Positions 35,547 to 47,782 of a stretch of DNA of 64,000 nt are shown one piece after another. The translations under genes were made by a program, and so were the position numbers. Source of the DNA: Inia geoffrensis (taxonomy: Eukaryota > Chordata > Mammalia > Artiodactyla > Iniidae); contig CM070903.1 in NCBI GenBank assembly GCA_036417435.1, positions 87,441,001 to 87,505,000 of the forward strand. Direction: 5' to 3'. The notes under the pieces were generated by a model. It was given only the letters and a program-made list of their open reading frames with translations, was not told the origin of the DNA and made no database searches. How positions within the stretch are numbered: the first letter of the stretch is position 1; each line of letters opens with the position of its first letter.

Positions 35547-36063
35547 TCACTGCTGAATCTTGAGTGTATCATCTATGCTCTTTGCTTACACTAGTTCTTG
35601 AGTCAGATAACCAATCTATTTTCATCTGAAATTAACCCGTCCTTCAAGGAGAAATTCACATCTCAGGCATACCCAGGGTGAAAACTTCCCTGACTACTGT
35701 AGTACATAGCACCATCTTTTTCTGAATTCATGAAGTGTTTATGGTCTAATGAGAACATTAGACACACAACTCAACTCATTCACTAGAGTTTCCTCTTATA
35801 CAGAAATGATCCCTGAGAATTTCTTAAATCACCATTTAAATTGATAAGGTCTGACCTGCTCACTCTGAAATTCAAGAATTAGCTAGTTTTTTTCTTTGTT
35901 ATTTTTTTGGCTGTGTCCTCTCTTCTGTGGAACAGTGGGGTCCAAGGTTTCAATTTACACATTGACAAGCAGAGAAAATGGAAATTTCTCCCTAAGCAGG
36001 GGCGACTATATGAAATTTGAGGTCAGGGGACATGTCTAATATCTCCTTTTATCCTCCCTGGTT
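35547..36063. other. Unique sequence
   Basis: No gene. A short patch at about 35895-35945 could be a SINE scrap but is too diverged to call. Confidence 0.35.
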
Positions 36064-36075
36064 TCCAATATTATT

Positions 36076-36186
36076 ATTATTATTATTATTGGTCACACTG
36101 TGCGGCATGCGGGATCCTGGGATTGAAAGCCTGCCCCCTGCAGTGGAAGTGCGAGGCCCTAACCGCTGGACTGCCAGGGAATTCCC
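36076..36186 (-). mobile_element. Short CHR-1/Bov-tA-like SINE
   Basis: About 110-bp minus-orientation unit preceded by a (TTA)n tract. A 12-bp TSD (11 of 12) lies at 36064-36075 and 36187-36198. Confidence 0.9.
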
Positions 36187-36198
36187 TCCAGTATTATT

Positions 36199-37218
36199 CT
36201 TTGTTGGTTTGTTGATGAGCCTGGGGAGAGAAACACCTATATGGCATTAGAACTATGAAGATACTTTCCTGGACAAAAATGTCTACTCATTGTGGAGGGA
36301 GCCAGACAGAGAAGCTATCTCTCTGCCTGGAGGCAAGTGTCCCTGATAAACACCTACTTCTTTTCTGCAAGGCTCTATGTATTTAAATATTTCGAAAAAG
36401 AAAACCTCAATTTTATGAAATAAAACTGTTTTCCTCTAAAATTCAGGAATTAATAGTTTTAAAATATGTATAGATAAAACAGAGATAAAAATCTGTAGAC
36501 CTATTGATCATTTTAAGTTCTGGCAGAAAAAAAACTATGTTGTTAAAGAAATAACAATGTTAAGAGCCACTAACGTATATGCCTCCAGTGCTTTTTGACA
36601 AAACGTAGAAGAGAAAAGCAGAATGCTGTCTCCTTCATAACTGCTATTACTTTAGGCAATACTTTGGCCACAAGGTCTGCTGCCTTGCCTCTCTGATTTT
36701 CTTATTTCAACAATTGCACTAAATTCTGGGTAAATTAATTTTCCCTCAAAGTGAAAGGTCCTTTTAATAATTTCTTGAATGTTCACATCATTGTCATTAA
36801 TGGGCTTTGTTCTGTTCACTGTAGGATAACTTCTTTATATACTTGTCTTTTAAAAGGCTTTCTTCCCATGAATAGACATCATAGTAAGTCACTTGAAAAA
36901 AATCTCCTGTAAATATGGATTTTTTTCAATATTATCAACCATTGTCTCATAATTTTCTTTCATAACTCTGACTTGGAATTACAGAAACCCTGGTCATGAA
37001 TACCAGGTCAAATTCTACACTTCTAGCTTGAAAAAGCAGTTTAATAATAAATACAAAGCTTATTGTAGTTAAAAAAACAATAGTAAAGCATCAATATAGG
37101 TTAGGATTCTGAAGAACTTACTTTTTAAGTATCTTTTGTTCTCACTCTATACTTTGAAGTTTAAACTGAGAATTCAAGATAAAAATATGAATAGTTAAGA
37201 GTTCAAGGAAATGTCACT
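36199..37218. other. AT-rich unique sequence
   Basis: No gene or named repeat was seen in this stretch. Confidence 0.4.
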
Positions 37219-37234
37219 TGGAGACCATATTCTT

Positions 37235-37532
37235 TTTTTTGTTTTTTACTTTTTTTTTTAATATTGGGGGTATAGTTGTTTTACAATGTTGTGTTAGTTT
37301 CTACTGTACAGCAAAGTGAATCAGCCATATGTACATATATCTCCTCTTTTTTGGATTTCCTTCCCATTTAGGTCACCACAGAGCACTAAATAGAGTTCCC
37401 TGTGCTATACAGCAGGTTCTCATGAGTTATCTGTTTTATACATATTAGTGTATATATGTCAATCCCAATCTCCCAATTCATCCCACCTCCCCTTTCCCAC
37501 CTTGGTGTCCATACGTTTGTTCTCTGTCTGTG
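37235..37532 (-). mobile_element. 5'-truncated L1 3'UTR
   Basis: About 300 bp in minus orientation. A perfect 16-bp TSD lies at 37219-37234 and 37533-37548 (TGGAGACCATATTCTT). Confidence 0.94.
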
Positions 37533-37629
37533 TGGAGACCATATTCTTGAAAAGATTTTTTTTTTTTTTTTAATTACCAAGAGAGGGATTCAGGGTAGTG
37601 CATTGTTAAGAACTGTAGGCTCCAATGAG

Positions 37630-37805
37630 TGACACACTAGACTGTGTGAGTCTCTTGGTTCTTCCGCTAGTTAGCTGTGTGACTTTGTTGTCCTCATCTA
37701 TAAACTGGGGATTACAGCAGCTATTTCAAAGGGCTTTTATGAAAATAAATGAGGCAACAGATATAAAGTGCTTAGCAGTGTCTTACACTTATTAAAATAG
37801 CTATT
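37630..37805 (+). mobile_element. MIR fragment
   Basis: MIR words in order: GCTAGTTAGCTGTGTGACTT, CCTCATCTATAAACTGGGG, and a terminal AAGTGCTTAGCAGTGTCTTA. Confidence 0.75.
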
Positions 37806-38859
37806 ATTTTAACAGATCAAGGTAGTGTTTGTTGTAAGATATGTGTAATCTAACGTTAACTTTGTGGTCTGAAGTGTTTAGCTATCAAACGGATTCTTTT
37901 TTTCTTGAATCCGTTTCAAGAAAAAATGGTGGAGGGGACACCCGGAAGAAGATTCTTTAGTAGATTAAATCTTTTGTCACTGAAGTGTTCTGAAATATAT
38001 CTTGATGTTTAAAAAAACAAATTATTATTATTGTATATATTTGCCTGTTATTTTGGCATTGTATGAAATTTACAACTGGGAAACCAAATAACTCCAGGAA
38101 TGAGAATTTAGAAACTTTCTTTTTCATAGGGCCCAAGAGGACCATTTTCAGAGGTGATAGTACTTTCATTTGGGACACTCAGGTATGAACACAACTCTTC
38201 CAGGAAATCTATGTGATTGAATATTATTTTTGTGTCCTCCAAGAGGGCAGCCAGCCATGTAGAGCAGGTCAAACTCACAGGCCCAGTTCTCAATTTAGAG
38301 CAAAAAATCAAGTGGATTGAGAATAAATTTACAGGCCACACACCCAGGTGTGTCAAAAAGCACTTTATTCTTCCACAGGTAAAATTAATATCTATCTCTA
38401 GCTCTTATTCCTCTGAGATGCAGAGATTCAATTTCAATTTAATTCAGGTTTGCATCTAATCCTGGAAGGTTTAAATGGAACTCACCAAGAATTTCTGGGG
38501 CTTGGCTGAAAGAGTTGGGTACAGGATCCACTCTCCAATCCATTTAAAACATCTAGCACAATTTCTTTCTTGTCTATACCCTCACCCTGCTTTACCTTCC
38601 CCCAGCCTGGACAACCTATGTTTAGCCTTTGGAGTAGATGTTATGTCTCCTTACTTAGTCTCCTTCCATTTTTTTTTAAATGGATAAACCTCATGTCCTG
38701 AATCCTCCAGAGACTGGATTTTTGAAATGCTTTAAGCTCAGATTTTGCAAGTAAAAAGTTGTGTGTTTCATTTAAGAGCCATCAGAGAAATGTGACTGAC
38801 AAGATATTTGATGATATTAAAGAATTACTGTTGAATTTTTAAATGTGATAATGGTATTT
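37806..38859. other. Unique sequence with interlocked inverted repeats
   Basis: No gene. A compact A-B-A'-B' arrangement of inverted words lies at 37887-37926 (see findings). Confidence 0.45.
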
Positions 38860-39190
38860 ATTGTGGTTATATTTTCTTTAAAAAATGAGTCTTTTCCAGC
38901 TAATGTATCTTGTAGAACAAACAAACAGGTGCGGAAAAATGGAATCACGAAAAAGTCTTTATCTTGGAGATATGTACTTAATATTTGTGAGTAAAATTAT
39001 ATGGTGTCCAGAATTTGCCTCTGAAACTTCAAGGCAGAAGCGGAATGGGTAAGGGTGTAGATTAATCAGAACTGGCCTTGAGTTCATAATAGTTGAAACT
39101 GGGTGGTGCATAGGTAGGAGTTTATTGTATTAGTCTCTCTGCCTTTGTATTTTGTTTGAGAATTCCCATAATAAAAATGGTTTTTTATTT
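38860..39190 (+). mobile_element. Old L1MB/L1MC-type 3' end
   Basis: The block ATAGTTGAAACTGGGTGGTG, then GAGTTTATTGTATTAGTCTC, and terminal CCATAATAAAAATGG fits the 3' end of older mammalian L1 subfamilies. Confidence 0.7.
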
Positions 39191-41774
39191 TGTTTTCTTT
39201 TGTTTTGTTTTAAAGCCATAAGTTCTAAGAGCCTCTTACAGCAATCAGAAAACAAGACTTGAACGTCTGTGTATTCTGCATTCTGGTCATCCCTCCTTCC
39301 CTGAGTAATGCCTAGCTCTGATCAATTGAGAAGAGTCACAGAATGACATAATATTCTTGGAAAGGGGAAATCTTGTTAATATATCAAAGTTTCATCCTTT
39401 TACACAAACCAATCAGTCAATTCAGACTTTGGATATGGTAATATTTAATGATTAAAAATATGAATGACTGATACTTCCCTAATATCCTTTGGTTATATAT
39501 TCACCATGTTAGATGTGCAAATTGATGCAGAAAGTTTGGAACCGTGAAAATATTTCGTAGGCTTGATGGTTTATCAACCAGTTAGCCAGCTGGCTGGGGA
39601 GCAGGAGTAGGGAAGAGATTACACCACATGAGTTATTCTGCACAGTTCAGCTAATGGAAAATGTTTTCCAAATTATGGCCTCCATTGCTGAGAGTTTGTG
39701 TAAATTGATCTAACCACACTCCTGAAAATGTAACAAGCTCCTATAAGAGAAAGGAGTTAGTATGAGTAAAACATAGTATTAAAATAAAGTAGTGGTAACG
39801 TTCATGTCAATATAAAAAAAAATGACGAAGGCGGCTACTGTTCAGGCTATAGAATATTTAGCAATATAATGGCTGATTTCATCCCTGGTTTGTCCCCTAT
39901 GGTAGAGAATTTATTCATAAAACATTTATTGAGCACCTACGCTATGCAAAGAACTGGACATGAGAAGACAAATCCTACACAGGCTCCAACGTGGAGCTCA
40001 TGGTATGGTAGGTAGCTGGGGGTACAGCCTGGACTATTTCTGATTACCCTCTCATCCTCTCACTCTCCCAGCTTCTTTTAATAAGTATAAGATTAATACA
40101 AGTATTAAGATCAGGATTTAGAAAATTCTGTAAAACGTTACTTATAATTAGTTTGAAACATTTAGAAACACATAGATTTATTCTCCTTAATGGCAAAGAG
40201 TAGCTAAGATGAACAACTACTGGATATTATAATTTAATGCATTACTTTTCTTTGATAATCTTGAAATTCAGAGCTAGGTGTCGGAGAAAAGGTGTTTTTC
40301 TTCTCAACTCATTTATTCTCCCACCCATTTCTTCTTTTCTTCACTCCCTATATCCCTGCTACAGCCACAGTGAAAATTATTGTAATTTCTAAAAGGCACT
40401 TCTGCGGGAGAGAGGAAAAAAATGTTACAGTGAAATAAATGTTGGAACAGGCAGAGTGTCCTCTATGAAGGACATTGAAGTAGCTAATAGTTCCCCTAAG
40501 AGATTACCAGTGAAGTGGTCTTGCATGAAAGAAAGGTGGCATGAAAGATCATTGCTTCAGTTATTATTAATGGAATGCTGTTCCCACAAAGATCATCTGC
40601 GGAATGGTCCTGATTGATCATCTGGTACCATCAAAGGTAGTTTGTTTAGCTGTGTGACTAATGCCACTGTTTTCAAGGTCTCCTCATGGCACTTCAATTA
40701 AATGGAAGCTGTGGCAGTTAGAGAAGCTTTTTTGAACTCTTTGCAGAGTTTCAGGAAAGGAAAACTTTTCCATTAACTGTGACGTTAAAAAAAAAATCCT
40801 ATAATGTATTTCTTAACCAGATTAGAAACCAGAACCCTGGTAGGCTTTTGTTTAGCTATTTTGCTGAGGGTGTTCTGCTAAGGCCATGCAAAGAATGAAT
40901 AATTCAGATTGAAAACCTTGGCATTTTACTTAAAAGCCTTATTTTCATTTTTGGAAAATGTGACAGCAAGAATTAGTACTGGCACTTCTGTTTCAATAAT
41001 GGTGGTGATGTTTAAATGACAACAAATACATAATTGGACTTACATGCACATTTATGGACACAAAAAAAATGTCATTACCTATTTTGGTGGAACATTTTAC
41101 ACTTACTCTATAAACGACAAAAGTCAGCTTGAGTTGTTTTTATCGATAAGCAATGAATCAATGTGAGAAACCCTTGTGGCATTCATACTTTGAGAAAAAT
41201 ATCCTTTTTTTCCATTCCCTGATTTTGAAAGGATGAAATTGTTTGTTTTAAATAAGATCCTTGATGAATCCTCCTTAAATAAATGTTAACCCATTTTCAT
41301 AACATTCCTCAAAGTCCTGTGGAGATCAATAATTAGACTCCTCAAATTAGAAGATAGATTAGAGACAAACTGTAGCAGAATAATTCTATGCTTCCCTCAG
41401 TTTGATTGAGCTGAAATTGTCTGAATATCATAGGGTATGAGATTTAGCATTTTATGGTGAGAACAGAGAAAAGAGATTAGGAGATAGAATGTTGTGGGAA
41501 GAATCGGGGAACTCATTGATAGCACTTTGGGTACCAATCATTTTACCCATGGAAGACACAGGATAAATAGTGATATAAAACAACAAGGAAAAATAACTAC
41601 TCTCAACTACTGCATAGATATTCATTTTAAGATTAAGAATGAAATAAACTTATGTATTAATAAGAAATATGGCTTTGAGCTCAAAGACTTGCTGTGAATT
41701 CCTGGTTTACTAAATCTCAACAGTGAGGTCTGAGTATTTCCACGTCTCCTTGAAGTTTCTGAGACACACAGATT
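39191..41774. other. Mostly unique sequence, a repeat scrap and a candidate conserved block
   Basis: At about 39915-40020 there is a TTTATTGAGCACCTACGCTA word and an AGCTCATGG word from an ancient mammalian repeat. The rest, especially 40480-41000, is repeat-free. No coding frame is credible. Confidence 0.45.
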
Positions 41775-41870
41775 ACATGTTAAGGTGTACAACATAGTGA
41801 TTCACAATTTTTAAAGGTTATACTCCGTTTATAGTTATTATAACAAATACTCATTACTTTTTGTCTGCCA
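41775..41870 (-). mobile_element. L1 3'-region scrap
   Basis: AAGGTGTACAACATAGTGAT and ACTCCGTTTATAGTTATTAT closely match words in the L1 at 62830-63535. Confidence 0.7.
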
Positions 41871-43350
41871 ATCTCTTGGCATTATACCGTATGATTCATT
41901 TGTTAACTTGAATTAAATTTCTTTGAAATATATGGTGCCTTGGTAGGTGTTTTCCCAGATGTCGCTAACCTTAAAAATTACACATGCATTCAAATTTGGA
42001 GTAGCCGTTAAACATTGCTAGGTTTCTACTAGAGACCACTTTAGTCCGCCTATTAGTTGGGACATATGGGTAAACTCTGAGAATTAAATATATAAAACAA
42101 CGAGCTATAGATATGTTAAGATTGACTGTCTTGTCTTTAGCATCTTTATAGGATTAATCTGTGTCTTCTCTTTTGCAGCTGCTCAATAAAAGTGTGGCTG
42201 CTGCTGTTTGCTATTTTCATTCCCTGCTCCTTTCCCTGGCTCAGGTAATTCTCCATACCTGTTATTTGGCTAGGCTGCTCCACAATTCACCAGCCCTCCG
42301 TGGTTCTTGCATCAAATACAACTCACACTTCACCAACAGATGGTTCTGTACCATTTGTGTTTGTCTCAGATTCTGCCCCAGAATGCAAGCTGTTTCTAAT
42401 GCAGTCCACAGTAAAATCCTGAGAGATGGCTTCCCATCCCTCTCCAGTCTTATCCCTGCTTGGTCATTTAGTGCCCTCATTCCCTTTTTCTTCCTGACAA
42501 CTCTAATCCCAAGGAAGATTTAAAACACACGATTCATTCTAAATCAATGATATTGTTTAAAGGGTTAGCTCTGTCAGGCACATCTACATTTACTAGCTGA
42601 CATGAGTTTTAGATAATAAAATTATTCTTTATTGGTAGAATTTTAGGTCTCAAAAGACATATTGGAAAAGGTTCCTTGGCGGGTGCTGGGGGTGCAGGTG
42701 AGTCAAAGGGTCTCATCCAGCATCTCAGAAAATACTCCCAGTCTTTTACTTTGCTTACTCATGAGATTAGTTCTGGTGAGGCACAGCGCCCCTTCTCCAA
42801 ACCATCTCTCTTCCCCCACCCTTATACTGCATATCAGGGAAACCTCTACTAAGCAGCTTTTCTTGATTAGTCTCACCATGCTTCAGCCAGCCTGTTTAAA
42901 TTCTGGCCTACTCTTCCACTGTTATCAGGCTGTTAAAGACCTCCAAGGTCCCGGGCCTAACACTTTTATAGTCCCTACCCAACATCATATCATATCAAAT
43001 TGTACTGACATCCCACTTCAACTATATATATTTTTCCTGCAACAATAATTTAAAAGGATTGTAATACTTTTATGTCCAAAAAATTTTTAGCTATGTATAG
43101 CTTGTTTATTTTAAGATTGACTATAGTTTCTTGGTAATCATTGTGCATCCTCAGAAATTTTGGTGATAAGAAAATATACTTTACTCTTTTTTTAATGTAA
43201 TGATGTTTTATGAATATTAAATTTCACAGGTAGTGAAGAAGATATGATGGTGACAGTTTGTGGAAATTTAATTCAGCACTTAATTTACTTTTAAAGTTTT
43301 TTGTAATGAAATTTTTTTTCAGGTTTCAAACATTTTTACAAGTGTTCAAA
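41871..43350. other. Unique sequence
   Basis: Slightly GC-richer at 42160-42530 and 42660-43030, with open frames of 120 and 128 codons that have no domain, no recognisable family and no splice-site support. Confidence 0.4.
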
Positions 43351-43363
43351 AGGCTCATTTTTA

Positions 43364-43683
43364 AAAAATAAATTTATTTATTTATGGCTGTGTTGGGTCT
43401 CAGTTGCTGTGCGTGGGCTTTCTCTAGTTGTAGCAAGTGGGGGCTACTCTTCGTTGTGGTGCACGGGATTCTCATTGCGGTGGCTTCTCTTGTTGCAGAG
43501 CACGGGCTCTAGGTGCATAGACTCAGTAGTTGTGGCTCGCAGGCCCTAGAGTGCAGGCTCAGTAGTTGTGGCGCACGGGCTCAGTTGCCATGAAGCATGT
43601 GGGATCTTCCCAGACCAGGGATCGAACCCATGTCCCCTGCACTGTCAGGCAGATTCTTAACCACTGCACCACCAGGGAAGTCC
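43364..43683 (-). mobile_element. CHR-1-like long SINE
   Basis: Full-length minus copy. A perfect 13-bp TSD AGGCTCATTTTTA lies at 43351-43363 and 43688-43700, directly next to an L1 3' end. Confidence 0.93.
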
Positions 43684-43700
43684 TTGCAGGCTCATTTTTA

Positions 43701-43995
43701 AAAAAATTTATTTTATTGAAGTATAGTTGATTTACAATGTTGTATTAATTTCTGCTATACAGCAAAGTGATTCAGTTGTACATATATATATTCTTTTTCA
43801 TATTCTTTTCCATTATAGTTTATTACAGTATGTTGAATATAGTTCCCTGTGCTATACAGTAGGACCTTGTTGTTTATCCGTCCTATATATAATAGCTTAT
43901 ATCTGCTAATCCAAAATTCCCAGTCCTTCCCTCCCTCTGCCCCCTTTGGCAACCACAAGTCTGTTCTCTATGTCTGTGAGTCTGTTTCTTCATAG
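43701..43995 (-). mobile_element. 5'-truncated L1 3'UTR
   Basis: Minus orientation, beginning TTATTTTATTGAAGTATAG and ending GTCTGTGAGTCTGTTTC. It abuts the SINE's right-hand TSD. Confidence 0.9.
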
Positions 43996-44019
43996 ATACT
44001 CATTTTAATGACATCTATA

Positions 44020-44160
44020 TATCAAGTAATGTGCTGGCAGGGAAAGTTAAGAAGTTGAAAAGACAGTCCCTGCCCTCAAAGAGCTCAGAGGAACATATTT
44101 AAGGAAATAATAGCCATGCAGGGTGGTAAGTGCGCTAATTAAAATAGCATTAGGGACACA
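44020..44160. mobile_element. Ancient mammalian repeat fragment
   Basis: A GTCCCTGCCCTCAAAGAGCT block and its neighbours resemble the repeats at 34.4 and 60.2 kb. Family not resolved. Confidence 0.5.
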
Positions 44161-44439
44161 CAGATGGCTGTGACTAACTCAACTCAACCCAGTTCTCAGA
44201 AGACCTCTTCAATTCCTAGATTGAAGAGTCAGGATCATTCATGGAGGACTGTCTCATTAATTATTTTCACATTCTATTTTTTAACTAATACAATCTTGAG
44301 TTCTTGTAAAAATCTGGAACATCTACCAGAATCGGTCTGATAGGATTCTCAACCCATTGGGTCATCCTCTTTGCAGGAGCCTCCCTTCCACTGTAGAGAT
44401 AGAATATGAACAGGAGGGTGATCCAGTTGCATGTGATCT

Positions 44440-44625
44440 TCAGAGAGAAACTTCGAGGTCAGTGCTATCGTGATCCCATCAAATAGGTGAGGAAATAAAA
44501 ACTCAAGAGAAGGGAAGGCATTTGCCTAAAGTCAGACGGGTAGTAAAATAGCAGAGGTGGAGATCAACCTCCCATTGCTGTGACTCCACAACCCTTAACC
44601 TCACCACTCTATAGACCGGGACACT
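44440..44625 (-). mobile_element. MIR fragment
   Basis: Reverse MIR words: CATCAAATAGGTGAGGAAAT, CTAAAGTCAGACGGGTAGT and a CCACAACCCTTAACCTCACC tail. Confidence 0.65.
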
Positions 44626-46423
44626 GAACGCACACTCCCACCTCATTCCTATGGCTGCTCTTCTCTAGGTAACTTGGTGTGCAGTACATTTTTCTCAATT
44701 TCCTTCTCTGATGATGAAATGTAAAAGAACTTTTAGAAAGAAGGGGAAAAAAACCCTCTCCATATTCAGGAAGAGGTAAAAACTTATATCAGGAAAAGGT
44801 AACTCAGAAAGGAAAAAATATTGAGCACAAAGTCATTCTCCTGCTACCCCCAGCTTTTCCCAAAGCTTCTTTTATAAAGTGACAAGCATTTCCGTCTTCA
44901 CCCTACATTTCTGCCTACCTTAGCAAGAAATATTTTGCTTGATACATAATTTTTGATAAGGGAAGATGCATCAGAATAAAAAGGTGAAAATATTTCATAT
45001 ACTTGAATGAATTTTAGGATGGAAGTTAAACAGAACAATAGGTGTAGTCATATTATAACCATTTTTAATGATCCCATTTTAAGATCTTGTTAGAGGCTAA
45101 GAATAGAACCCACACAAGCATTGAGTTAGTGAAAGGTACTAATAGCAAAAATTCCTCAGAGCCATGAAGATTAGTCTTTGCTGTAAGTTAGGATAATATT
45201 CTGTTAGAGGAGTTCTGATTTTAGTATTGTGTAAGCTGTTTTCTTAATACATATCTACCCTCTGCCTAGGTGATATTCATGAAATAAGGCATAGATAATG
45301 CATTTAGTAACACTGAGCTGAATCATGCAAAACATAATTTGTGTGCAACTTTGCGGAGTGTAAAATAAAAGTTGTTTTAAATGTCAGAAAAAAAATCCAT
45401 AAAAATAAAGCATTCTAATCAGAGAAAAAATTCAAAAGCTTGTGTCATAAAGGAAAACAATTTACTTGTGCTGGTACCCTTAATAAGTGCCCCAAAGCGT
45501 TCCAGTGCTGTTACATTCTCTAATGATATTACAGTATGTGGCACATCTCATCTAATCTGTTAGTAAAATCCTAAAGTCACTTATGTCAGTCTCTAATGCA
45601 AGCCAAATGAGTCTTTCCAGTAACAAGAAGCTTCGCAGAATTAGTTTTCGTTTTGCAGAAAATTGCCATTGGGGCTGGCACTTTTATCTAAAAATTTCAC
45701 TCGTGCATAAGCAAAAAACTCATATATTATTTGGTTACATTCCATCAGTATGAGAAATAACATTGTGAGAATTCTATGCATGCTAATGATATATAGAAAT
45801 CCACCTGCTTTCAGATAAAATGAGTTTAATTTTCTGTTGCCCACTGCCTGGTTGGCCTTTCATAAATTACTTATGCACAGCTATTATTAAAATAGAGGGA
45901 AAGCAAATTAGAAAGTCCTCCTATCTCTCCACTGGATTTAGCCAAGGCAGGACTGTGACAGCTAGAGTCAGCGTTTTTGAAAAAATTCTACTCTCTTGAA
46001 AAATTTTGCATCTCTATACAATTCTATACCACTGTTGTAAACGTTCTGACCTGCCTTCTTACCAAATTAACCTAAATCCTTTCTATTTTTCAACATTAAT
46101 GGAATCCTCTAGAGTCCTGCTGATATATATTAAAATATATTTATTGGTTAATTTGAATTCCAGCATTTTGTACCTCATTTCCAGCACTCCTGTTAAATCT
46201 GAACAGCTTTGAGTTTTAGCATTAAAAACTTACAAATTAAGATACATACAGTACATCTTACAATTATCAGATCAAAACAACTTAACTTTTATTGGAGTAT
46301 AGAATGGCAAATTTAACTTTCTGATAAAATAGAAAATGAAGGCTGTCTGTGTGAAAGAGTTAATTGGATTTCAATGAGTGTTTTCTAGCTGATGAGGGGG
46401 CGTCTTTATTGGCCAATGAATAC
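44626..46423. other. Unique sequence, candidate conserved block
   Basis: No gene. The part at about 45270-45860 is free of recognised repeats and has many words of developmental-enhancer type, but conservation is untested. Confidence 0.4.
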
Positions 46424-46439
46424 TTGACCTCTTGGTTTT

Positions 46440-46451
46440 TTTTTTTTTTTT
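46440..46451 (-). repeat. Poly(T) insertion flanked by a 16-bp TSD
   Basis: The 16-bp word TTGACCTCTTGGTTTT occurs at 46424-46439 and, without change, at 46452-46467. Only T bases lie between. This looks like a retro-insertion that left a poly(A) tail and nothing else (minus orientation). Confidence 0.85.
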
Positions 46452-46524
46452 TTGACCTCTTGGTTTTAAGGACAGGTGAAAAGTTTTTATTTCTAGAGGG
46501 TTTTGAAGTCCAAAGTTCCCAATA

Positions 46525-46737
46525 GGGCTTCCCTGGTGGCGCAGTGGTTGAGAGTCCGCCTGCCGATGCAGGGGACACGAGTTCGTGCCCCGGTCCGGGA
46601 AGATCCCACATGCCGCGGAGCGGCTGGGCCCGTGAGCGTGGCCACTGAGCCTGCGCGTCCGGAGCCCGTGCTCCACAATGGGAGAGTCCACAACAGTGAG
46701 GGGCCCGCATACCGCCAAAAAAAAAACAAAACAAAAC
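46525..46737 (+). mobile_element. CHR-2-like tRNA-derived SINE
   Basis: Full-length plus copy, starting GGGCTTCCCTGGTGGCGCAG and ending in A runs with (CAAAA)n. A perfect 13-bp TSD AAAGTTCCCAATA lies at 46512-46524 and 46738-46750. Confidence 0.96.
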
Positions 46738-46750
46738 AAAGTTCCCAATA

Positions 46751-47761
46751 ACTGAAGACTAATTTCTGTTAATATTACTTTGCTCAAGTATGATCACAAG
46801 TTTCTTAGAATATCTGGTTACCATGTCTTTGAAGCCTGAGTAAGTATTGATGAGGCTCTACCCTTTCATGCCATGGTGTTGAGAGTTATCAAAGCACTAT
46901 TTTGAAAAGCAACTTCAACTGCAGCTCATATTGTAAAAGATAAAATAAAGAACACTCCCAAGCCATTTCATAAAATATATTGATAAACAGATTTTTTTTT
47001 TTAAAGAGAATTGCATCCTGTGTTGGGGAGGATTGGTTATCATACTCAAATAGCACTTAACCTAGTTCTGAAAAATTAAATATGCTCATTAGTTTCTGTT
47101 GTTAAGATCTTCATAGTGTTCTGATATAATTTTTGTACATAACTAAATGGAGTTTTAAAAACAACATCTTGATAGTATAAGTTATTAACACAAATAAAAT
47201 TACAAATAAGTATTTGTGGTGTATGTGTGGGGTGAAAGTGGAGCTGTCTTAGGAAAGTATGGTGGAATGGGGAAAGGAGACACATACCTCTTTTTTGCCC
47301 TCATCTTTGCCCTGAATCCAAACTAGCCATTTTTCTTTCTCTTTGGGAGAAATCTTTCAAACAAAGTTAACAAACACACTTATGCTCACGTTCAGAATGG
47401 ATGTTGGAAAAGAATACCAAGCACACAAAACCTAGCATCACAACTAAAAGGCATACAAATGATTTTGGAAATTTGCTGCTGTAAGATACCAGAGGAAAGT
47501 ATTATTTTCAGGTCCGTCCACAGCGATTTTCAAATGGGGTCATCTCTCCTCCTGTCAAAGTTTAATGACAAAGTGTTGTTCTCTCCTTGAGAGAACTGGA
47601 TGAAAAATACTATTTGTGTATCCAGCATTATTAATTTTAAAATTCAGTGTGTAATTATATGGTGTTATGATGCCTTTAAAATAAATCTATTCTGAAACTT
47701 GCAAGGTAGAATTCACTAGTGAGGTGGAATTCACTAGCAATAGAGTTTTGTCAAATGTATC
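46751..47761. other. Unique sequence
   Basis: No gene or named repeat. The word AATTCACTAG occurs twice close together at about 47709-47740 (GTAGAATTCACTAGTGAGGT and GTGGAATTCACTAGCAAT). Confidence 0.45.
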
Positions 47762-47782
47762 AAAAAGAACGCAGAGTTTGAG

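Noticed and set aside
42161..43048. Frames of 120 and 128 codons as possible exons
   Set aside because: No convincing splice sites at the ends, no domain, and no start context. A cross-species alignment would decide.
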